This document shows positions 1 to 14,479 of a stretch of DNA of 64,000 nucleotides, in pieces. How positions within the stretch are numbered: the first letter of the stretch is position 1; each line of letters starts with the position of its first letter. The translations under genes and the position numbers were made by a program. Source of the DNA: Pseudoscleropodium purum. Lineage: Eukaryota; Streptophyta; Bryopsida; Hypnales; Brachytheciaceae. The notes beneath the pieces were generated by a model. It made no database searches. It worked only from the letters and a program-made list of their open reading frames with translations, and was not told where the DNA came from. The stretch lies in NCBI GenBank assembly GCA_963969395.1, contig OZ017796.1, positions 45,684,243 through 45,748,242 on the forward strand, given 5' to 3'.

Positions 1-580
1 CATTTTTCGATGATTTATTCTACAATTAGGTATTTTTATTTGAAAGGCAAACTGTAAAAATTTAGAAACCACATTAGAAATATATGGAAAAAATGTCAAG
101 AACTTTGACTTTACAAATCCTAAGATAATAGAGCTTGAAGTTCAAAGAAAATGGGCTTTCTTATAAAACCACCCCAACATAGCTAACAAAGTTTGACTCT
201 TTTTAGAATGCAATTTTTAGAACTAGATTTTTTTTGCACAACTGTATGCCATACTTTATTGGTTATATTCTTATCAATTTCAAAAGTTGATGGTTGTTTT
301 TGCAAAAGATGCCAAAATTGGTTGGACTACCAAAAAAGTTCAAGGCAACATAACTTTTGATTCAAACACTCAATCAGGAAAAAAAATTTCCACTTAAGGG
401 ATATATTTTCACACCTTGTGTCAAAATTTTGTTAATATTTGGGCAAAATTCACTTCATAGGAACCTACCTAGATTTTCAATTGTTTATTCAATAGGCAAT
501 TGGCCTTTAGGGAATAAAAATTTTCACTTGGTCAAAGGCACTTGAATTGAATTGATTGTTGTTAGTTTCAAGGTGTATAC

Positions 581-829
581 CGAGGGTTGCTATTATGTGA
601 GCATAGGAGTGTGAACGTATGAGCATAGAATACTACACACCTATGTTATAGGTGTATACACTATAGATTCCATTTATGATTATATGGTATATATGTTGCA
701 AATACCTATATTATAGGAATTTTTGATACACACCTTCTATAGTGTTTGGTATATATATTATAGGTACCTATATTTTAGACTCAATGCTCACAAGCTTGCA
801 TTCTTAGGCTCACATACTAGCACCACTGC
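581..829. mobile_element. Small hAT-like MITE of the same TIR family
   Basis: The left end CGAGGGTTGCTATTATGTGA and the reverse complement of the right end CAGTGGTGCTAGTATGTGAG match each other and the ends of the element at 28427-41846. The left ends also share an internal ATTCCATTTAT stretch. It is about 249 bp and non-coding. I do not see a clean 8-bp duplication. Confidence 0.65.
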
Positions 830-1857
830 CTTGTTCATTTGTTGTTGTCTATGTTTGTTGAAAATATTGTAATTCTACTTGCATGTATGTTAAAATCCTT
901 TGTTGTTATTGAAGCTTCAATTGTGAATATTGGATGTAAGTTATATCAAAGGTTGTAATAAAACACATTCACTAAACAGAGCTTGTGTTTTTTGTTATGT
1001 TTGAATCAAATGACCGCATTTAGGAAAGCATGAGCTGAAATCTACGGTAGTGGCCATGGGAGGCTAAATTCAATTGGATGTTTCTAGAAACGTGTTGATG
1101 TCCCATGTAAAACAAGTTCATGTTTTTTGTGACAAGACTGTTTATTGAGACATCAAAGAAAAAAATGCGTGTTTGTTTGAACATCCAAAAAAATACAAAT
1201 TTGCCAAGTTGGCAACGAGGGTCCGTTTTATTGTGGGTAATTTAGGAAAAGTTATTGTGGAGTCAAATCAAATGCTACCCCATTGTGTAAAATAGAAAGG
1301 AGGGGCAACTCCTTATCCTTTCCAAAAACACTTGCATGGATGGATGTAGAACATGTGATTCTTCAACATTTCCATTATAACTTCCAATATAGTACAAATA
1401 GCATAAATAAGAGCTAAAGAACTTGTCTAATGTATTGGACCTTATTTTCTTTCCATTAATATGTGTTTAAAGGTCCCTCATACATGAAGTGGAATTCTAC
1501 AAATTTCATGCTCATTTGTTGCATACTTGCATATTCCTTTTCCAATTACATTTTCAATTGAATTTGGTAATCATTGTATACATTTTTATTTTAAATGTCT
1601 TATGAAATAGCAAGTAATATTCATAAAATGGTCATAAATTAGTTTTTCATCTCATGATGCACATTTCTAAATTTCGAATGTAACAATATGTATGAATGAC
1701 AAAGTAATAGCAGAAGATGTGCTTAGTATTGTATAGTGTCCCTCATGATTGTATGATTGGGTACAATAATCTTACAACCAAATTGTTTGATCTTTTCAAA
1801 TTTTTTTTACAATATAGAGTTTAATTGGTATATTTTTGTAAAGATAATTATCATTGC

Positions 1858-1990
1858 ATCCTTATGCAATCCCAATTTGACATACCAATTTTCAATTTGA
1901 AAAAAGCAAAAACTCCATTTCTGGTGAATTTTTTAATCCATTGTTATAATTTTATGTCATATTTTATTAAAAACAATTGGTGATGAGTTT
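1858..1990 (+). repeat. Dispersed repeat, partner at 23555-23690
   Basis: Both copies contain GATGAATTTTTTAA-like sequence followed by ATATTTTATT.AAAACAATTGGTGATGA. They are in direct orientation and diverged. Confidence 0.6.
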
Positions 1991-2044
1991 TTTTTTAAAT
2001 TTTATTGTAGAGATATGTACAAAACTAATAAGAATGCCGCGCAC

Positions 2045-2175
2045 AACTTTTTCTTTCAACGCTAACATGGTGCTCTTACTAGCTACAATTATAACTTTTT
2101 TTTCTTTTAAACTTGCTTCCTATACCTTTGGATCATGAAGATCAAAGGTTGTGATTGAAAAATGTACAACTGGTT
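2045..2175. repeat. Dispersed repeat, inverted partner at 25690-25845
   Basis: TTTCAACGCTAACATGG and GGTTGTGATTGAAAAATG here are found, with matching spacing, on the opposite strand at 25690-25845. Confidence 0.6.
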
Positions 2176-2621
2176 CAATTTCGTAATATTCTATAGCCTT
2201 TAGATAGGCTACCTTTTTCTCCCTTAAATCCTCATCCACAAACATATCATGAAAAATGCAAATAAGCAACACTATCAGTAAGGTGGGAATACATTTACCA
2301 GATTTGCCACATTTTTTATGTACTAGTTGAAAAACTACACAACCAGTTCTATAAAAAAAAATGTAAACATAGCTTGTCAATAACCCAAAGAATCCTTTGA
2401 GCCAAATACCAATTGTTTTTTGACCATCTATCATCAAAGAAATTTCTAATGGCAAAAGGAAGGGTTTGGTCATTGACATTTCATAAGAGTGGAGAGTGGA
2501 GAGTGAAGAAGGGTTGGAAGAGACATTTTCTTTGACATTTTCAAACATTCTCTCTAAATTTTTTCCATAAATTCTATTTAGAGGCTCAAAATCACAAACA
2601 ATTTTTTGAAGATGAAAGTTA

Positions 2622-2880
2622 GCTTGATTTCCCAACTTTTGTGTAGTTCAAAGTTTTTTGAAAAAAGTTATTCTACTATGCCAAAATGAGGTCTAAAGTT
2701 TTACTTTGAAAACAATTCTTACATTTCAACAATGAATCTCAAACGGATTTTTGGAGAGGAAATTTAGCTTGATTTATTACATTAACTTAATTCAAAGATT
2801 TTTGAAAAAGAATATTCTACTATACCTAAATGAGGTCTGAAATTTTACTTTGAATACAATTCCTACTTTTGACTTGACTA
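2622..2880. repeat. Two diverged ~100-bp units, period ~149 bp
   Basis: TTATTCTACTATGCCAAAAT and ATATTCTACTATACCTAAAT with their flanks repeat once in tandem. Both are homologous to the right arm of the hairpin at 45940-46292. Confidence 0.6.
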
Positions 2881-3861
2881 TAAATAGTTGAGCTCCTACT
2901 AATTGTGAATTACTTATACCATATGGGTTGTTTTACCTACTACTACCCTACTTGCTTAAAAATCTAGTCTTCTCTACCCACTTTACCTTGAAATAAGTGG
3001 GGTTTGAAGAAAACTATGTAAATTTTCAAATATTGCTTTCTTTGAATGTATTATTGAATATTTTGAAGTTATAATGAAAGAGCACGGAAGCTTATTTTTA
3101 TACTTAAATTAAACTTTCAACGCTATAGTGCAAAAGTTTCTCTTTGGATATGATAGTGACCAAACTCTTGCTTAATGCCACGTACCCCTTGGTAGCAACT
3201 AATGGGTATAGAATATTCTACATCATTTCATTCAAGGAAAGCAATGGTGTAGAATATTTTGTAACATTCTATTGGAGAAGGGCAACCCAACTAAAGGCTA
3301 CTAAATATTATGTTTTTCTTCTGGAGGATAAAGAAATTGACTCCAAATTTTCATAACAAACAATTTAGAGGCAAGAGCAAACTTTAGAGATAATTTTTAA
3401 CCTCTAAAGCTCCTTGCAAGCTAAAATGGGTCCTGAGAAATTTAACCATCTAAAACAAATTAGTAAATTTTTTTCCTTGTATATTTCTTGCAATTAGAAA
3501 ACAATCAAACTTCTAGCAAATCTAATTTTTATAAAGATCCAATGGTAGAAAATAAAGTTTTTTTTAGTTTTATTTTGGGCCACAATTCATTAGGTGGAGT
3601 GCAACATCATTTTATTTTGAAAATTTGCATACTTCTTCTAGCATGAGGCTCTACCCAAATATGAAGTCCCTAAAATCTTCCTTGCAAACAAAGTTTGAGA
3701 TACAAGGCTCAAAAGCCCGACAAAGTCACATTGTCAAAAGTCCTTGTAGTTTTGAAAAAAATATTTTGCTCTACTTTGCAAGTTTTGTTCTCACACTTAG
3801 TCTTCCACTTCCAATAAGATAGAAAAATCTAAACATGTCCACTTAAGCTAATGTGTGTATA

Positions 3862-3912
3862 TAGAGTCAAAATTACAATTAGGGATTATTTTTCACTTGT
3901 AGACAAATGAAA
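3862..3912 (+). repeat. Short dispersed repeat, partner at 9672-9735
   Basis: AGAGTCAAAATTACAATTAG and GTAGACAAATGAA occur at similar spacing in both places. Confidence 0.55.
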
Positions 3913-4276
3913 TTTACAAAGTTTAAAAAAGTGATTTTCAAATTTTTGAAGGATTTTATATTTTCTATGAATTTTTGAAGCCAAGATTTAGAAAAATCCT
4001 AAAGTGTCCAATAGGTGCATGTTTGAAGTGCCTTCAACAAGATCCAAAACTATTCAGTAAAATACCTACTACTTTACAACCACATAGCGCTGTATGTGAA
4101 GTTGCAGATATTCTACAAGCATGGTCATAATGATAAGACTTGAACAGAAGTCAAATTCAGTTGCTGGAACAACACACACAAACATCAATTAGAATGGAGC
4201 TAGTAGAGTGTCCTAAGCTTTGCTTTGCTTCTCATATCATCTTTATAAATAGTGTTGAAATAGTTACAATTAGCAT

Positions 4277-5211
4277 TTAACCCCTGAAGGACCAAGGTCA
4301 TTTTTCTGCCAAAAAACACTCAAAACTGCCATTTCTATAGCAAAAGGTAAAAGAAATTAAAAATTAAACTTTTTACCTCATCTAACCATAGGATCTTATA
4401 CCTAACTAGTATGAAAATGTGTGGAAAAAATTTCAAATTTTTTGACCACATAGATTGCAAGATATCTGCATTTAAAGTAGAAAAAACAAGTTTTTTAGCA
4501 CATTGCGGGACTAGATTTATTGACTTTGAACATTTTTAACTTTAATTTTTTGCAATACAAAGTTTTGAGCTTTAAATCTTTATGGTATAGAATTGATTTG
4601 AGAGTCTAGGGAAAAAAATAATAATTCAAAAAACTTAATTTTTATTCTTTAAAAAATTGTTAAGTAGAAGTAAGTATGAGATAGAAGAAAAATCTAAATT
4701 ATTAATATCTCTAAAATGGAATTAAAGTACACTAATCCCAATAGTGAGATTGTTCTAGAAAGCAAGATAAACCATGAAAAAAATTCTTATTATAAAAATT
4801 CTAAAAATTGCATTTAGAAATGAATCCTACAAGTTATTTTTTCAAGAAGATGTTCTAATTGCCCGAAAAACAAGATTGTCAATAACTTTCTCATAAAGAA
4901 TCCAAATGTAATGAATTAGAGCTTTCCTTGTACAGTACACAAAATATAGTCTGTGAGGAAAAAAAAATTTTAAAACTAAAATTAAAATTTTTGAGTGTTT
5001 TTTGCTGCCCCCCTCGCCCTTATTTTGAGCTTATTTGGGCATAACTTTTGTTCCCAAGAATTGATTGGAAAAAAAATTATATTAACATGAAGCTAATTAA
5101 TTTTTCTATCTTCAAAAAAAATTTCAAAAAATCAAGAAATAATTTTAGCTCATAGATACTTGACCAAAATCCCATTTGTCTCCCAAAGGACAATGGTCCT
5201 ATAGGGGTTGA
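4277..5211. mobile_element. TTAA-family element, 935 bp
   Basis: It starts TTAACCCCTGAAGGACCAAG and ends GGACAATGGTCCTATAGGGG followed by TTGA (a decayed TTAA). The ends are imperfect inverted repeats of about 20 bases. The body matches the copies at 58523-59454 and 21993-23150. Non-coding. Confidence 0.78.
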
Positions 5212-8200
5212 AGAGTTTTTTGAACTTTGTTAGTAATTATTAGGTGTTACCAAGATTCTATTCTAGGCAAATACTAATGAATTTTATTTGGTAGTAAAGG
5301 TAATGCTAGCACAAATTAGCTAGTGATAATGCATTGAAAGATGTGAGCTATTATATTAGCTCACAATTATAGAAAGTGGAAATTTAAAATAATCCAAGTG
5401 AAATTATGTGTTAAGAAGTATTAGAAAGGAAGATTAAGTGACAACTATAAACTAAAGAATTTCATTTGAGATAGCAACAAAATCTTTGGAAGATTGGAGC
5501 AAAAATTAGGAAATTCAATTAGGAGAAAATAGAGAGAAAATTATAGGAAAAAAAATAGGAGTTGTAAATGAAAAAAATGTTAAGTAAGATTTGTTAAAGT
5601 AATCAAGTTATGGGTGTGAGAAAATGGTGAGAAAAAAAAATATCACTAATAGGGAATTTCGTTAAAATGACGGGAAACTATTTTGGTGGAAGGCTAAAAA
5701 TCTCAACAAAAATAGGATTGTTTTTGGAAAAAAAGGTGGTGGAGTTGTAAATTTCGTTGATTTTGTGAGTGGTTCGGCACACCTACGCCTTCCATGTGCA
5801 CATATGGCAATGTTTCATGGCCCTATGCAATAGAAAGCATTGTACAAATGGCATCTGGAATACCGCTATTTAAAAAAAATTGCCCATACTAGTAGGAAAT
5901 GACATTAGGCCTAAATTACAAAAACCCCAAATAACAAATACAAAAAACAAAAAAGTAAATTGAAAACAAAATACTACAAGTAGGAAATGACATTGTAAAT
6001 AAATTAGGAACACAATAAATAGGAATTATAAGAAAACAAAAATAACTAGTGAAATTATAATAAATATTAGGGCTCAAAATGACATTAGAAATGAATCAAA
6101 AAACAAAAAAATAACTAATAAGAAAATCATAGAATCAAAATAACTACTAGTCTATTACTAGTGTGATTTATAGGAAATTTATATTAATCTAGCATATTTA
6201 CAATTAATTAATGTATTTTATACCAACTTAGCATTTTTACAAAATTTAGAATATTGATAGTAAATTATTGCATGGTGAAAGTAGAGTTGAATATTACATT
6301 GTCAATTGGGTTTAGTTTATGAAAATTAGGATTGGTAGCTTTCTCTTCCTTGTGATTTCTGGTATATTTTTGTGTGGAGGGTGTTTTTTGAGGATGGTTA
6401 GTGAATTAGTGGTATTTTTAGCATCAATTATTAGAAATAAAATGAAAAAATAGTGGGTTGAACAATTTGTTGAGTAGGTTTTCACCTATTTAAGAGAAAA
6501 ATGGGTGATAAGTTTTTAAGATTTTGAGGAGAGATTGGGATAGGAGGTCAACAATTCATTCCAAGTGGGACTAAAATTTTTAGCAAACAATATCTGGAGA
6601 ATGGTGAAGTGGAATGAATTAAATTTTTGGAAGGATGTAGTTTTGCAAGTTAGCTTTTCAAAAAGCTAAGGTTTGTCAAGTTTGAAGCAAGGAAGAAATG
6701 AGGTGGCTAATTTGGTGCAAGGAGATGAGCTACCATTGTAGCGACCATTTGTATTTTCCTACCCCTTCATCTTTTGGATGTGTAAACCTATGGGGATGTA
6801 CACAATTGTCTCAAAATTTGTGGTATAACAATCTCATCTAGAGGATTTACAAAAGCATTTAGGAATTGTGGTGTTGTTTAGGTTTTTTTATGGTCACTAG
6901 ACTTTGAAAAAGTATTTACAAAATAATACTATCTTTACTCCACCTTGACACTAAGGGTGTATGGACTTGAATTTTGGGATACATGATGTTACACTTAAGC
7001 TAGGAATGACACTAATTGCACATGATGGTGGTTAAGAGCTTACATGGAGTGTATCCCAATTAAATGTCTCAGCAATATTTAATAGAAGATGGTGAATGAA
7101 TCCATGAATTTATGATGAATTACCAAATTGTAGAACATTTCACAATGAATTAGATTGTGAATTAGACTTGTGATTTTTGTCATTTGAGTGTGTTGTGTAT
7201 GTGGTAGTATACTGGGATTCTTTGCTAGGGTTCAATTAGAGCCTATTTGGTGCCCTAATTGTGACTTTCAGAGGGATTTTGGTTTAGGAGGTTGATTGGT
7301 GGAAAAAATTGGGCAACCAAATTAAATTAGAGGTATGGAATATTAAGAAGAATGCAATTGGGTCAATGCATGTATTAGTTTGGTGTGTTGTAATTCTTCT
7401 TAGGGCCTCAAGTTTACCTGTTTCATGAATCCTAATTGTGAATTTGAAGAAGATTTTGGTATCACATGAGTTTGTGAATACACGCATATTGCATGGGTAC
7501 ACTTAGGTTTGAACTATTTAAATGATAAATTGTCTAGGAGTTCATTGCTTTGAAGGTGCTAGGGTCTCTTACACTCCCCACTAGCCTAGCTCTAGTTTTT
7601 TTTTGCCATCCTAGTGAAAATACCTCATTAAAGAATTGAATAAGTTTTTTTAGGCTTATTCCACTCTTGATTCAAAAACTTGTTCTATTTTTGAGGTGTC
7701 TGAAGAAGCCAAGGAAGAAAATCAAGGTTCCTTCTATTCTCAATTTGAACTTCTAGTGCCTCTATAATATCATTTATTAGATAATGAGGTCCTAAACAAA
7801 ATTGGAAGAACCCGAGATTTTGGGTTTAGGTATTTGTCATTTTGGAGTTTCTTGAAACTTTGTGGGGTCTCCAAAAACAAGCTAAGTTTTATAATTTTAT
7901 TGCATAATAATTTTCTTACTATTGATTGAATTTTCAAGGATTTCTCATCAATAGCTGTTTGAATTGACTTACAAAAAACTAACTTCTACAACTCTAAAAG
8001 TTATGGAATATTGAAGGCTACTTTTTATACTATTTTTGGATATATTAACCATACATGCACACTAATTGTACTTCAATTGTACCTTTCTTGGTGATTTTTT
8101 TGGATCAAAGTTACTACTAGAGGTGATGGATGAAAAAAGCATCTTCAGATTGGAAATAAATCTTTGGAAATTGCATCATTAGACTCCTCAAATGCTTTCC

Positions 8201-9671
8201 ATTATAGAAGGTCTGTTTTAGTTGTTAGTTACTCATTTGCTATCCTACTTGAGTTCTAAATTCTACTATGTATATTTCTATTTGTTTATTTTTTCCTTAA
8301 GAAAAGTTGGTAAACTGAACTGAATCCAACTAAAAGTAATGGAATTTGATCTCCAAGTATTAGAAATGACTTTGCATCACTTAGGAATATGCTTTTTTAT
8401 TTTAGTCAATTTGATTGTATGCTTGACCAATTTGCCCATTTTGCACTTTGAACTATATTGGTCTATTATTTTTTTCCTATTATCTTAGATTTGTCTTACA
8501 TTGCATCTTGATCACCTAATCTCCTTTAAGCTATTCAAATATGAATCTTTTAGACACTCAAAGCTTTTAAATACCAAACTTGAGATTTATAATTATATAC
8601 TATTCCTTTCAAAACACTTTCTTTAATGGATTTTTGAACTATAAACCTCATAATTGTTTCTTAAATATAAGCACAAAGAAACTGTAAATCCAAATTGACA
8701 ACTTAAGGACTCACAATAAGTAGTGAAAAAAATCTATTTTGAGTTAGTAAATCTCATAAATGGTAAGGAAATTGAGTTTGAATTTTTCTATATGAAGTTA
8801 AGATCAAGATCTTATAGTAACAACTATTATAATTTAAAAAGTTCATTGAACAATCATGACACAAAAATGATTATTTCAGTGTCTTTTAAGCTCAAAATAC
8901 TAGAAGAATTTAGAGACTAATTCAATGACTAAGCCACCAATCCTTGTCACTCAAGCACTATTAATTTCATATCCACATACTTGGAAGTCAATTATTCTAC
9001 AAAATATCCCTACTTAGACTTCATTTTGTCTAACTTGACTATATAGCTATGTAGTATAGTAATATTTTATACAACAGAGTATTCTTCAACCAAGCATTTT
9101 AAAAATCCTAAAACACGTGCTTTTAAGCTCACTTGTTGTTTGCAAGTAGCTTGTCTAAATTCTTCATGGTGAAATTGACTTTCTATACATAGTGGCTAAA
9201 AAACCAATGTCATAAAGTTGTACAAATTGGTATGGAATAATCATTTGAATAGGTCTGTCATATATACTAGGTTGAAGCTAGCTATGGCTGTTGGCTAATT
9301 GTTTACTAAACCTAACCCTAACATCAACTACTAACCAACCAATTATCAAACAACAACTAACAAGAACAACTAAGTAACAAAAACTCCCAACATTACATAC
9401 ATCCTTTAATATACAAAGATGTTTACTTCAATTAGTAGTAATAAACAACCTACATTACAACATTAGCATATAAAAATAGGATATATGATCATGTTGATAG
9501 AAGTGAGTATGTAGAAACAATCCATGAACTAGTGACTACTCATTGTTTTGGGGTTACATGTGAAATGAACAATGCTCAATTATTCAATTTGTTGGTCAAG
9601 GATTCGACAAGATGAGCTTAGCATTTTTTGAAAAATAAGATAGAACTATCTAAAATTGTTCTCTTAAGTTG
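5212..9671. other. AT-rich sequence without recognisable genes
   Basis: I see no open frame above about 75 codons, no protein motif and no RNA gene. A GAATTTCGTTAAAATGACGG near 5655 resembles the TIR word of the MITEs at 15.5 and 18.5 kb, so a decayed MITE end is possible. Confidence 0.4.
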
Positions 9672-9937
9672 ATGTACATAGATAGAGTCAAAATTACAAT
9701 TAGATATTCTTCTTACTCGTAGACAAATGAACATAGGTGATTGTAAGAAGGATTTGTATTATAGCCTACTACAAGTCAACACAATCAAAGTTTTGGTCAC
9801 GGTTAGCTCACTTTCTAGGGGCATGCCTTGCACTCCCCTCCCCCAACTACTTGACTATCTAGAAAGTTGAAGGCCATGAAGAAGATGAAGTGAAAACTCA
9901 CATAACTTCCGCGTACCTCTACTTAGGGTATATCATT

Positions 9938-10360
9938 AGGATGATTACCCATTTCCAATCACTTTAAGTAGTTTAGCCTATTTGCAACATGTGGGGAGGT
10001 TAAGGAGAATTTTTTTTTGTGTAGAGATATAGATTTAAGAAGGATATCATAATATTTTGACATTTTTTTGTTCAAAAACAAGACTATCATAATTTTCTTT
10101 TGTGAAGATTCTCTTTGTCCCATTTTTGATTAGTAGGCAAACTAATTTCCAACTATAGACTGGTTACAAAATCAATGTAGGTGATTGTTGTGGCTTTCAA
10201 TGTACATAATGTAATCATTTTATGGTTTCAATGTATACCTCTTGAACATTCTACTACTCCTGCTGTACATGAGCTGTCACCTACAGCACAGCTGATCGAA
10301 AATTCAGCCGTCTATGCTGTGAAAATGGGATGCTGATCGCAAATGGGTCTGCTCCTTTAA
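9938..10360 (+). repeat. Direct repeat DR1 flanking the GC-richer 10-17 kb segment
   Basis: 423 bp, from AGGATGATTACCCATTTCC to GGGTCTGCTCCTTTA, diverged but collinear with 16554-17002. Landmarks include TTTAGCCTATT, GAAGATTCT.TTTGTCCCATT, CAATGTAGGTGATT and GAGCTGTCACCTA.AGCA.AGCT. Confidence 0.8.
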
Positions 10361-10673
10361 TGCTTGATGAAAATGGAAAGGAAGATGAGCACGGCATTTG
10401 GAAGACAGAGGTTTGGTCAACACTCAAAATGGGATTTGCAAAAATAATTATTGCTTAGAAGGGTCTCCACTAGCCCGCAAAATGGAGTTTGTTGGAACAT
10501 CGACAAATTTTGTGGGGCCATGGATTTGGTGCGTTGCATGAGGCAAGGCAGAAGGCACTATACTTTTCCATCTGGTGGTAGTGGGGAAATTGCATTATGC
10601 AGGGCATATACTTCCAATAAAAAACAGGAGTTCTTCAGTCCTCCATCATTGCTTTGAACTTCGAGATTCTGAC

Positions 10674-11088
10674 TAAGGTAGGAGGCTGTAATTGCGACCT
10701 TCTTCTTGCAACTGCCCCATAGCTGATTATAAAATGGATGGGAGCTGATTTTTAAATGGACCGCTGTTGCTCTTGAATGAATCAAGAAACATTTACTTAT
10801 TTTATTCCAAGAGCCAATCATTTCCTCCATGGTTCAGAAATCGTTTTAGAAGTTGCAAGGGACAAATTTTGGGAGACCTATGGGTCACAAATAGGTCCCC
10901 TACTGCAGAAATCTTTGAAAATTCATAACTAATTCAAAAATGATACAAAAAATATGAAACCACTCGTGTTATGTTTGGCATCCATTTTTCTTTCTCTGAA
11001 AAATGAGCTAAAAATATTTCTGTTCATGCAAACCTATGAAAAAGCCGGATCAGCCCTTAAAGGGTTACTTTTACAGCCATCTACCTTA
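10674..11088. mobile_element. ~415-bp MITE, copy 1
   Basis: The left end TAAGGTAGGAGGCTGTAA is the inverse of the right end TTTTACAGCCATCTACCTTA. The body matches the reverse complement of 25204-25606, including AGAGCCAATCAT and GAAAATTCATAA. Non-coding. Confidence 0.7.
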
Positions 11089-14000
11089 AAGCTTAGCAAA
11101 CAAGCAACATCACTCTGTCTACAGTGCTCTTCGTAACACTGTAAATTATCTCATATCCAAGCAATGCTACTATGCTTTACACACCTGGGAGGGACTTGTC
11201 AGTTCCTTCAAGGATTGGGGTTGGCTGAGGAGCCATATAAGACAATTTTGTTCATTTTGGGGATTCCCTTGTCAAGGATGCAAAAGAGAACCCAGCCTCA
11301 GTGGGAAACAGTGTTAAGTTACAGTATATTGTGGGACAGAGGTTCAGTTGCCGAGGGGAAATTGGTGATGCATGGTGGCCTGGTGGGGTGGTGTCATACC
11401 AACTGAAGGCTTCATTGCGGACGTGTGATGTTGGACACACGCATGGTTTTTGTGCCCGTTACTAACTTATTACCTTGTTATCTTGGGGTTCCACCTGTGG
11501 CTGCACACATGCTGCAGCGCCCCGCCCTGCCATACCCAGCCACGCCAGGTAAAATACAACATACCAGGCACCCTAAACACAACTGACCATGCACTCTGGA
11601 GCCTCGGAAGGCTCGCTGTGGAGGGAAAGAAAAGGCAAGAAAGTAAAAAGAACTTGGTAACTCCGCCCTCTGCTGCGCCTGGCGGCCCTCAGCTCCGCCA
11701 GGGCCAGAACTGCCTCGTCCCCAGTCCTCCCCGCCATGACCCACCGGCACCCGCCAGGTTTACTGAGCATGTGCGTGGACTGCTTAGAATCCCAAGCTCC
11801 AACCAGGGGCTTCTGTTCCTCTCACCTGAGTGACTCACTGATGGAGAGTTGCATGGCTCTGGCGGTTTCTTCCCCAAGCAAGTAAAATGCGGGCTCCCTC
11901 AGTGCAGTAGTGTAGTACTGTAAATATGCAGAAGCAGTAGGTGCTCCCTTCACTTAACGCTTAGTTCACTGCACCCATTCATCACTCATAACTCATTGTA
12001 CCTGTACAGTACATTACAGTGCAAGGGAGGATGCATCAGTGGGTGGTAATTAAATAATACAGAAACTGCCCAATGTTGCCTGTCTTGCCTCCCTTCACTT
12101 GAGAGTTCAGGTGGCCTGTCAAGCATGCAACTGTACTCGCCACTGAAGGGCACACCTACAGGATTGATGACCCCAAGGTGTAACGAAAACGATGGAAAAT
12201 CTATTTTAATTTACTTCTACCTACAGTAGTTTATTATACTCGAATACTTGAGTACGTGTTTGGATGCAGATGAAAAATTGAGAGAAGATTTTTAAAAACT
12301 TGAAATCTTTACCAAAGTTTCCGTCACTACTTTTGAAGAGGGCAAACCAACAAGCAAAGCATGGACACAGCTAGAGACGAAATTCAGACAAAGAGGCAAA
12401 CTCTGGAGCATCTTCTTCCTCCCGGAACTCCTTTGCTCTTTATTTTAATTTTTACTGATGAGCCTCTTTTGATTGAGCCTTCCTCTGGGGCATCCAAGAG
12501 TGAACCTCGGTTGAAAAGTTGAAAGCTTCATGATCGCCTATCACTAGGCACCGGTGGTATTTCTCATAGACTCAGAAGGTACGGTGATGTGCCGGGGTGG
12601 GTGGGGGGTGGGTGGGCTTTGTTTACTTCACTTTCAGTTCCAACCAGACAGTATCTTTCCTTAGTAAGAATAGTTCATGAGGCCTGCACAAGCCATGGCC
12701 AGGATGTGTTAAGGGCATTTGGAAGGCTGCACATCCCGATGGAGGCTGCACATCCTCTTGACCAGTGAATCTGTGATTGATGTATGATACTGCACTGTAC
12801 ATTTGAATAGCAAATGTAAACAATTCTGTGTAGAGGGCATACATCTGCCCTGGTGCCTGAAATCCGCAGACGATTGCAGGGCCCCGCAGGTTTAGGGTTC
12901 CACGTGCTTACCAGTGACTGTCTCTGCGCACATGCGGCCAGCCCCTAGCCTGGTGAATTAGTTGGTGACAGAACATAAAGGTTGGCTGCTTTTGTTTTAA
13001 TTACTCCCAAGGAACTAATATCGTTGGAACTTGTTCTCCCTCCAGCAACCGTCACGACAGTGCCAGTTAGTCTACCGCCTGTGACAGACTCACCACCCAT
13101 GTGCTGGCTGCGGCAGGGGCATTGGCGAACACACAAATAAATTTTGAACAACTTCAGATATCTTAGTGAGTTATGGGCAGAGTGGGCACCTGATGTACAG
13201 TACTACAGCCAGTACTGCCAGGAAGAAAGTTGCTAGCCAGATGTGACCCTTGGGCTTGCCTGGTGTTTTAAATTTAATTTCTTTGTGGGCTTTGTTCAGG
13301 CGACCTATTCGTGCCCAAGTTAAAGATTCCATTCCATGCATATTGTTTCTAGCGAGCGTCGGTACATATGGCTAGAATGGCCAGGGTGGAGGCCAGTGAT
13401 TTTTGTAGGATTTCTTGGTGGTTAGCGCAACACCTCATATTTCTTAGAGATGATATTGGTGAATTCAACTAATTCTTTCCTAATTTTTCCTAGGGTATAG
13501 GTAGCCATCACCCAAAATGAGGTATGATGCTTGCGAAATTCGCCACTAAAAGAATTTACTGGAGACCGAGCATTTGATCGTCAATGTCGGATGTGAGAAT
13601 GTGAGATTTTTGGAAGCTCCCATCCTGTGATGAAATCCCTTGTTTGCTTCGTTACTTCAGAATGGGCTTCCAAATTTGGGGATCTCGTGTGCTCACAGAA
13701 AGCAGTAGAAAGCTCGGGAAAAGTTCATTCTCAGCTGTATCTTGCGGACGCCGCAGTGCCACAATCCGATGCTTCGCTGGCCACGTGGCTTAATTATAGA
13801 TCGATAAGCCACAGTCACCGGAACAGATTTGCCTGAACTAAGTTCAGTTCCTTGTTGTGGTGGCAAGCACATTCATTTCGGAATGTTTTTTTTGTCCTTT
13901 TTTACCGTATAAGCAACGTCAATGAAGGCGATGCAAAGGCCAATTCTTTCAGTTGCACTCCCAGTGGAAGGGACGCGCTCATCCACTTGCATTACTTTTC

Positions 14001-14479
14001 TCTTTTTTTAGGGTCCCTTGGGCTAAAGGGCAGGGTCGTTCCCCTGTCGTGGTGGTTGGAACAGTATATATGCAATGCACAGAGTCAGGCTCTTAGTTCA
14101 TAACTGAGTTGCTTTCAACACTGAGTTCCTGCTCTTGACTTTTTCAAGAGAGGTGTCTGTAGTCTTAGTTAGTTTCCTTCTCGTACAACCCTTGGTTGCT
14201 CTTCAGCCTGGCAGATTCCTTGAGAATGCGAAATGGGAAGTTACTGTGACTTCAACCTTCTGTCAGAAATATATGCTCTCAGGGCCAGCATAGATGGACA
14301 CCATTTTCTAGACAGTCCCTAGCTCCTGAGCGATGTATAGAACCGGTTTCTTCTGATGAGAAGCTGCGTATCTTTTAGATTGACTTAGCATACAGCTAGC
14401 TATTGACGTTTGAGAGCCTGCGACGATGTACAGATGGATATGTTCTCGACATTCGCTGCACAGATTATCTCTCTCGTCT
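11089..14479. other. GC-richer segment without a recognisable gene
   Basis: Composition is clearly less AT-rich than on either side. The longest open frames (about 130 codons, 11450-11833) are proline/arginine-rich, overlap on both strands and have no family motif. A G-rich run at 12594-12616 could form a quadruplex. I see no gene I can support. Confidence 0.4.
12594..12616 (+). other. G-quadruplex-type sequence
   Basis: GGGG-T-GGG-T-GGGGGG-T-GGG-T-GGG fits the four-run rule with one-base loops. Function unknown. Confidence 0.6.

Noticed and set aside
2120..2635. 171-codon minus-strand frame with a hydrophobic centre
   Set aside because: It spans parts of two unrelated dispersed repeats (2045-2175 and the unit beginning near 2490). 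It has no family motif and is probably chance.
11450..11833. 127-codon frame, with overlapping frames on both strands
   Set aside because: GC-driven open frames on several strands at once, Pro/Arg-rich, with no recognisable domain.
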